From the NCBI GenBank assembly GCA_030428825.1, contig JAUIEL010000437.1:1-6122 (forward strand): a stretch of 6,122 nt of DNA, written 5' to 3'. Source of the DNA: a bacterium (GTDB lineage Bacteria > Planctomycetota > B15-G4 > JADJEK01). The notes beneath the pieces are model-generated. The model saw nothing but the letters and a program-made list of their open reading frames with translations. It was not told the origin of the DNA and made no database searches. Both the position numbers and the translations under genes were made by a program. Of this stretch, positions 1 through 4,382 are shown one piece after another. How positions within the stretch are numbered: the first letter of the stretch is position 1; every line of letters starts with the position of its first letter.

Positions 1-1
1 G

Positions 2-979
2 GCCGTGCGCGCCGACGGCGGGAAGATGTCCCTCGACGACCTCGCGGCGTACCGTCCGCGTTGGTCGGCGGCGATGCGCGTGTCGTACCGCGGGCACGAG
101 GTCTGCGCCCCCGCGCTCCCGGCGCATGGCGGAGTGAGCCTGGCGGAGGCGCTGCGGATCGCCGAACGCGCGGACGTGGCCGGTCGGGGGCCGATCACCT
201 CGTCCGCCGAGGCGTTCCACTGGCTCCACCAGGCGTCGAGCCTGTTCGTGTTGAACCACGTCGCGCCGGAGGTCGGCGCGGCGATGATCGGCGGCGCGGA
301 CGCCTCTCCCGCCGCTCGGGCGACCGAGGAGCACGCGGAGCGGCTATGGAAACGGATCGAGGCCGGGCGCTGTCTCGTGGCGCGCCCGCCCGCGGGGGAC
401 GACTCGAAGCACTCGGACGGGATCGTGGCCGTCGACGCCCGAGGGAACGTCGCGGCGATGGTGCACACCATCAACACGTCCGCGTGGGGCGACACCGGCC
501 TGTTCGTCGACGGCGTGTCGATCCCCGACTCGGCGTCGTTCCAGCAGGACCTCGTGGCGCGGACCGGCCCCGGACGGCGGCTCCCGAACCCGACCGAGCC
601 GCTGATCGTGCTGGCGGACGGCGTCCCGGTCGCCGCGCTCGCGTCGATCGGCGGCGGCCTCCACCAGGCGACGGTCGGAGCGCTCGTGAACCTCGTCGGC
701 CACGGGCTCGCGATCGACGAGGCACTCGGCGCGCCGACGCCGCACCTCCCTTCGTTCTCCGCGCTCGGCGGCGCGCGCCCCCGCGTGTTCGAGGGGGAGT
801 TCGACGCGGCGTTGCTCGAGCGCGTCGGCGAGCTCGGGTTCGACGTCGAGGTCCTCTCGGTCGCCGAGGGGGCGGGCGCCCGGGGGTACGTCGTCGGGGC
901 GAGCGTCGATCGCGCGGCGGGGACGGCGACCGCGATCGGCGCGAGGCTCCTGAACGGTCGCGCGATGGCGACCGACTGA
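2..979 (+). CDS. Gamma-glutamyltransferase-like Ntn hydrolase, C-terminal part (5' end outside window)
   Basis: The frame is open to the left edge, so this is the C-terminal 325 residues of a longer protein; the GTG at 5 is not a convincing start. Residues are numbered from that GTG. The N-terminal stretch has the family's DGGKMSLDDLAAY motif, then a Tyr-Arg-Gly/Pro/GG stretch like the end of the large subunit. SDGIVAVDARGN (137-148) and HTIN (154-157) align without gaps to the E. coli small-subunit start. Ser137 takes the place of catalytic Thr391, and Thr155 and Asn157 match Thr409 and Asn411. The oxyanion-type glycines are kept (SIGGGLH, 214-220), but the substrate-contacting Ser pair (PLSSMSP) reads LPNPTEP. 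The family self-cleaves before the nucleophile and transfers or hydrolyses gamma-glutamyl groups, usually outside the cytoplasm. The changed pocket makes glutathione uncertain as substrate. The gene converges on the FG-GAP gene and is not in an operon with it. Family assignment is firm; activity is inferred. Confidence 0.9.
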   Translation, partial: AVRADGGKMSLDDLAAYRPRWSAAMRVSYRGHEVCAPALPAHGGVSLAEALRIAERADVAGRGPITSSAEAFHWLHQASSLFVLNHVAPEVGAAMIGGADASPAARATEEHAERLWKRIEAGRCLVARPPAGDDSKHSDGIVAVDARGNVAAMVHTINTSAWGDTGLFVDGVSIPDSASFQQDLVARTGPGRRLPNPTEPLIVLADGVPVAALASIGGGLHQATVGALVNLVGHGLAIDEALGAPTPHLPSFSALGGARPRVFEGEFDAALLERVGELGFDVEVLSVAEGAGARGYVVGASVDRAAGTATAIGARLLNGRAMATD

Positions 980-1002
980 GCGTCGGCGAACCTCCTCGCG
1001 CC

Positions 1003-4000
1003 TCATTGCACCTCGACCCAGGCCGGCTCGCTCGCCAGCGGCAGGCCGGGGTTCACGTCGTCGAGCGTGAACGTCAGCAGCCCGAACGTCAGTCCGGACG
1101 TCCCGCCGGGGAGGGGGAACGGCGTCGACCAGCAGCCGTCCGCTCCGATCGTCCCGATCGGCACCAGCGGCCAGAGCGGGACGAGCACTTCGCGCTCGCC
1201 GACGGGGAGCAGCGCGGCCAGTCCGATCGGGTTCCCGGGGACGCCGCCCTGGTGCACGACCAGCAGCGTGTCGAGTTCGTTCGGCGTCGAGGGCGTCGCC
1301 TCCACGAGCGGGCCGCTCCGGCCGCGGTGCATTCGGACCTGTCCCTCCTGCGCGGACGGCCCGGCGAAGGGGGACGTCGACCAGCCGGGGGCGCTCGCGA
1401 CCACGTCCGCGCGCCCGTCCCCGTCGACGTCGCCGCCGGCGAGCGCGTGCCCGAGCGTGGCCCGGTAGAGATCACCCTCGGCCCGGAGGAACGGGTGCGG
1501 CGAGACGCCGCCGCTCCCGCCGCGGAGGACGAGGAGCATCCCCTCGGACGGCGTCGGATTCGACGCGTACTCCAGACCGACCCCGAGGTCGCCGTGGCCG
1601 TCGCCGTCGAAGTCGCCGATCACGTCGAGCCCGTACACGCCGGCGGTCGGGAGCGCGATCGCCTGGTCGGGAGACGGGCCGGGCCCGCCCGGGGTCCCGC
1701 GGAAGATCCAGAGCGCGTCTTGCTCTCCCTTCACGATCAGCTCGGCCGGCGCCGTGCCGTCGACCTCGCCGGCCGCGACGCGATACCCGACCACCTCGAG
1801 CGACGCCGTGCCGAAGACCGACCAGTCCTCGCTCCCCGGGCCGGAGAACGTCGCCCCGCCGGGAGGCTGCCCCGCGCGGCCCTTCCAGACGAAGACCGCA
1901 CCGGCGGAGGTCGCGCCGCCGACGTCGCGCCACGGCGCGCCGAGGACCACGTCGGAGAGTCCGTCGCCGTCGAGGTCGGCGGCCGCGAGCTGCGTCCCGA
2001 ACCCGGTCCCGAACGCCGCGCCCGTCTGGTCGGAGATCGCCGTCCAGTACGCGTTCCCGACGTTCCCCGGGACGCCGCCGTTCACGCCGCCCGCCGCGCC
2101 GCGCCAGAGGGACGCGCGGCCGGGGACGGGCGGCGCACCGGAGGACGGCCCGCCGCGGTCGCCGACCAGCACGTCGTCGAACCCGTCGCCGTCGACGTCC
2201 CCCGCGCCGCGGACCGCGATCCCGAAGAGCGTCGCCGTCGTCCCGGCCGCGGTCGACGCGGTCCACGACGGCAGGCCCTCCAGGCTCGTCGACCCGCACC
2301 CGAATCCGCTCGCGCCGAGGGAGCGATGGACCGCCGCGTGTCCGCCGCTGTACGTCCCCGGCGACTGGAGGAACCCCGGGTCGTGCGTCCCCGGCGCGCC
2401 GATCAGCAGGTCGGGGAAACCGTCGGCGTCGACGTCGCCCGCGGCCGCGACCGAGCGGCCGTAGCGCTGGTCCGCGCCGCCGTACCGGACCCACGACGGC
2501 GTCGGGCACGGTCCGTCGGGGCCGCCGAGGTGCACCCGGACCGAACCGGAGACGTCGCTCCCCGGGACGAAGTCGTCCTCGTTGCCGTACGCGAAGTCGT
2601 CGTACCCGTCGCCGTTCACGTCCCCGATCACCGCCACCGACGTTCCGAGCCGGATCCCCGGCGTCCCCTCGACCGTCCAGTCGGGGGCGTGCGAGAGGCA
2701 CCCGGTCTCGACCGGGCCGTCGCCTCGGAAGAGCCAGGCGCGGCCGGCGTTGTTCACCGACGTGCCGGAGACGTCGATCGTGAGCATCGGGGCGCCGACC
2801 AGCAGGTCGGACGAGACGTCCTCGTCGACGCTGGTCACCGCGGCGAGCGTCCGACCGACCTGGCCGAACGTCCGCGTCCCGGTGAACGTCCAGTCCGGCG
2901 CGCCGAGGAAGAGCGGTCCGCCGGCGGCCGGGGCCTCGCCGCGCCAGACGTGGGCGCGCCCCTGGGCGACCTCCCCGAACGGCGCGCCGGGGTCGGTGAA
3001 CGTCGGCTCGCCGACCGCCAGGTCCGGCAGCGCGTCGCCGTCGAAGTCGCCGACGGCGATCGCCGCGCCGAACGATCCGTGGATCTTCGGTCCGACCAGC
3101 GCCTGGCGCTCCACCAGGCCGCCCCCGGCGAACGCGAGCACGAACACGATCCCCTTGGCGAACCCGCTCGTGTCCTTCGCCGACGGCGCGCCGACCAGCA
3201 GCTCGGCGCGGCCGTCGAGGTCGAGGTCGCCGGCGGCCAACCCCTCCGCGAGCGACATCGTCGTGTTCACGGCGTACCCGTCCGCCCGGAACGTCGCGGC
3301 GGCCTGCGCGAGCGTCTCGGTCCCCGCGAGCGGCCCCCGGAAGACGAACACCTCGCCCGGCCGGGTCGGGTCGGCCGCGCGGCGGGCGACCAGCGCGAGG
3401 TCGTCCGCGCCGTCGCCGTCGAGGTCGCCGGCGCCCAGGACGTCGTGCCCGAGCTCCTGCTGCGCGAACGTCCCGACGACGTCCCAGTGCGCGTTCGCCG
3501 GCGTGCCGTCGACGCCTCCCGCGAGGCCGGACCCGGCGGCGCCGGCCCACACGAGGACCCGGCCGACCTGCGCCGCGCCGGCCGCGTGGTGATGCTCCGC
3601 GCCGACCACGAGGTCGTCGACGCCGTCCCCGGTCACGTCGCCCGCCGCGCCGAGCGACGTCCCGAGCGCCTCGGAAGGCGTGTCGCCGACCGCGCGCCAG
3701 TCGGCGGACTGCACGCTCGTGTCGACGAAGCCGTTCGGCCCGCCGGCGGCGCCGTGCCACACCCAGACCGTCCCGGTCTGGTTCGGGGGGAGCGAGGTGC
3801 CGACCGAGGAGATCGCGATGTCGGCGAACCCGTCGGCGTTCACGTCCCCGATCCCGGCGACGTCCGAGCCGACCCCGCTCTCCGCGAAGCTCGACGGCCA
3901 GATCTCCCAGTCCGGGGTCGTCGCCGGTCCGCCCGGCCTCCCGCGGAACAGGAACGCGGCCCCGCTCCCGTTCTGGCCGGCGGACGGGTGGACGAAGCCG

Positions 4001-4188
4001 CGCGCCGACACCAGGAAGTCGACGTAGCCGTCCCCGTCGACGTCCCCCGCCGGCTCCAGCGCGCCGCCGGTGGCGGCGGCCGTGGACTCGACCGAGAACG
4101 ACCACGAGGGGACCTCCTCCAGCCCCTGCGGCGCGGCGAGGGGGGAGAGCGCGAGGAACGCGAGGGAGACGATCGGCGGATTCGACAT
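1003..4188 (-). CDS. Secreted FG-GAP repeat (integrin-alpha-like) double beta-propeller protein
   Basis: This 1061-residue protein is complete. The ATG at 4188 was chosen over an in-frame ATG at 4272 because GGAGGT lies six bases upstream and the next residues form a hydrophobic export signal (1-19). Fourteen FG-GAP units follow, each with a calcium-loop core of the form GDxDGDGxxDLxxGA. The cores start at residues 48, 114, 183, 254, 320, 380, 452, 522, 584, 663, 737, 807, 858 and 919, spaced 51-79 residues apart. Such repeats fold as beta-propeller blades and fourteen would make two seven-bladed rings. Residues 962-1061 form a separate beta-rich tail. The four Cys (497, 561, 631, 1019) lie in the second half. 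No catalytic motif is visible. FG-GAP proteins bind calcium and usually mediate adhesion or ligand binding; a surface or secreted location is inferred and the ligand is unknown. No transmembrane anchor or LPXTG-like signal is seen at the C-terminus. Confidence 0.93.
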   Translation of the reverse strand: MSNPPIVSLAFLALSPLAAPQGLEEVPSWSFSVESTAAATGGALEPAGDVDGDGYVDFLVSARGFVHPSAGQNGSGAAFLFRGRPGGPATTPDWEIWPSSFAESGVGSDVAGIGDVNADGFADIAISSVGTSLPPNQTGTVWVWHGAAGGPNGFVDTSVQSADWRAVGDTPSEALGTSLGAAGDVTGDGVDDLVVGAEHHHAAGAAQVGRVLVWAGAAGSGLAGGVDGTPANAHWDVVGTFAQQELGHDVLGAGDLDGDGADDLALVARRAADPTRPGEVFVFRGPLAGTETLAQAAATFRADGYAVNTTMSLAEGLAAGDLDLDGRAELLVGAPSAKDTSGFAKGIVFVLAFAGGGLVERQALVGPKIHGSFGAAIAVGDFDGDALPDLAVGEPTFTDPGAPFGEVAQGRAHVWRGEAPAAGGPLFLGAPDWTFTGTRTFGQVGRTLAAVTSVDEDVSSDLLVGAPMLTIDVSGTSVNNAGRAWLFRGDGPVETGCLSHAPDWTVEGTPGIRLGTSVAVIGDVNGDGYDDFAYGNEDDFVPGSDVSGSVRVHLGGPDGPCPTPSWVRYGGADQRYGRSVAAAGDVDADGFPDLLIGAPGTHDPGFLQSPGTYSGGHAAVHRSLGASGFGCGSTSLEGLPSWTASTAAGTTATLFGIAVRGAGDVDGDGFDDVLVGDRGGPSSGAPPVPGRASLWRGAAGGVNGGVPGNVGNAYWTAISDQTGAAFGTGFGTQLAAADLDGDGLSDVVLGAPWRDVGGATSAGAVFVWKGRAGQPPGGATFSGPGSEDWSVFGTASLEVVGYRVAAGEVDGTAPAELIVKGEQDALWIFRGTPGGPGPSPDQAIALPTAGVYGLDVIGDFDGDGHGDLGVGLEYASNPTPSEGMLLVLRGGSGGVSPHPFLRAEGDLYRATLGHALAGGDVDGDGRADVVASAPGWSTSPFAGPSAQEGQVRMHRGRSGPLVEATPSTPNELDTLLVVHQGGVPGNPIGLAALLPVGEREVLVPLWPLVPIGTIGADGCWSTPFPLPGGTSGLTFGLLTFTLDDVNPGLPLASEPAWVEVQ
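1006..1305 (-). other. C-terminal all-beta domain of the FG-GAP protein
   Basis: Residues 962-1061 lack FG-GAP loops and read as alternating beta strands and turns. Recognisable pieces are a LLVVHQGG strand, a LAALLPVG turn, the VLVPLWPLVPIG strand, a Cys-Trp pair (1019-1020), a Pro-rich FPLPGG turn, a LTFGLLTFTLD strand and a short end at WVEVQ. I recall similar tails closing many large secreted Planctomycetota proteins, often after FG-GAP or beta-propeller regions. A sorting or secretion role, by analogy with C-terminal sorting domains in other phyla, is only a hypothesis. Confidence 0.55.
1318..4119 (-). repeat. Fourteen FG-GAP repeats (two predicted seven-bladed propellers)
   Basis: A degenerate protein-level repeat of about 67 residues runs from residue 24 to 957. 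A typical unit has a W-x-v-x-G strand, a small-residue strand ending in GD, the Asp-rich calcium loop, a hydrophobic LLVGAP strand and a closing G-x-V-x-V-W-R-G strand. Twelve units keep a calcium loop that is intact or nearly so. Unit 7 (core residues 452-466, SVDEDVSSD) and unit 12 (807-821, EVDGTAPAE) have degenerate loops. At DNA level the Asp-loop codons recur closely; one identical 20-base stretch occurs at 1600-1619 and 3034-3053. The split into two rings (units 1-7 and 8-14) is inferred from the count. Confidence 0.88.
4132..4188 (-). other. Predicted signal peptide of the FG-GAP protein
   Basis: Residues 1-19 contain a continuous hydrophobic core (PIVSLAFLALSPLAA), and cleavage is plausible near Ala18 or Ala19. 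The n-region has no Lys or Arg, which is unusual for a Sec signal. If translation instead began at 4272, an Arg-rich extension would precede the core, but the ribosome binding site argues against that. There is no lipobox Cys near the core, so it does not look like a lipoprotein. Confidence 0.65.
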
Positions 4189-4194
4189 GGGGAC

Positions 4195-4200
4195 ACCTCC
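4195..4200 (-). promoter_or_regulatory. Shine-Dalgarno sequence for the FG-GAP gene
   Basis: The minus strand reads GGAGGT followed by six bases and then ATG at 4188. This strong, well-spaced match to the anti-Shine-Dalgarno sequence decides the start at 4188 rather than 4272 and places the hydrophobic signal directly at the N-terminus. Confidence 0.8.
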
Positions 4201-4220
4201 GTCTCTGCGAGAAGGTCGTC

Positions 4221-4241
4221 CCCGCGCCGGCGTCACGCGGG
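4221..4241. repeat. Short inverted repeat in the divergent region
   Basis: CCCGCG at 4221-4226 is matched by CGCGGG at 4236-4241 with a nine-base spacer. It lies 33-53 bases upstream of the FG-GAP start codon and could be an operator half-site pair or a leader hairpin in that gene's mRNA. In DNA this GC-rich, a perfect six-base pairing can arise by chance. There is no T-tract, so it is not a terminator. Confidence 0.25.
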
Positions 4242-4369
4242 AAAGTCGGGTCGGTCCGGCCCGGTCCTCCACCCGCGGCCCCGTCCCGCCGCCGTCCGGT
4301 CTACGATTCTTCTCGGCGGGGCCCGGATTCCCGAACCCTCCCGCCCCGCCCGCGGATCCTGATCCCCAT

Positions 4370-4374
4370 GAGGA
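4370..4374 (+). promoter_or_regulatory. Possible Shine-Dalgarno sequence for the sigma-fusion gene
   Basis: GAGGA lies eight bases before the ATG at 4383. The alternative ATG at 4368 overlaps this motif and has only CCTGATCCCC before it, with no purine-rich site. This favours 4383, which starts the protein MDPEQLLSHRGFV, a natural beginning for sigma region 2. The alternative would add five residues (MRNET). Confidence 0.45.
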
Positions 4375-4382
4375 ACGAGACG

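Larger units (their letters stand above)
4189..4382. promoter_or_regulatory. Divergent intergenic region between FG-GAP and sigma-fusion genes
   Basis: The 194 bases between the two divergent start codons should hold both promoters. The least GC-rich spot lies around 4301-4312. On the + strand it contains TACGAT at 4302-4307, a four-of-six match to a -10 box, but no -35 box stands at the expected distance. No convincing box is seen on the minus strand. Position makes this a regulatory region; no particular promoter can be assigned. An ECF-type promoter read by the neighbouring sigma factor could not be recognised by eye. Confidence 0.4.

Noticed and set aside
344..1006. A 220-codon minus-strand open frame opposite the GGT-like gene
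   Set aside because: It is Arg-rich and lacks motifs, while the + strand frame carries the aligned catalytic landmarks of the Ntn hydrolase.
1600..3053. Identical 20-base stretches at 1600-1619 and 3034-3053 as a possible mobile or recombination repeat
   Set aside because: Both encode the same FG-GAP calcium-loop residues (GDFDGD), so the identity follows from the protein repeat and codon bias.
1472..4105. An 877-codon open frame on the minus strand in a different frame from the FG-GAP gene
   Set aside because: It is almost entirely Arg, Gly, Pro and Ala, a frame-shifted reading of the FG-GAP repeats. Its repetitiveness only mirrors the real repeat array.
4189..4272. A 28-residue N-terminal extension of the FG-GAP protein from the ATG at 4272
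   Set aside because: The extension is Arg-rich without homology, the upstream ribosome site is poor, and a strong GGAGGT sits before the ATG at 4188. It is kept only as a caveat because it would add positive charge before the signal core.
61..4362. A 1433-codon open frame on the + strand spanning the GGT-like gene out of frame and the FG-GAP gene antisense
   Set aside because: Its product is dominated by Arg, Pro, Ala, Asp and Val with no domain. It overlaps two well-supported genes and is explained by the scarcity of stop codons in very GC-rich DNA.
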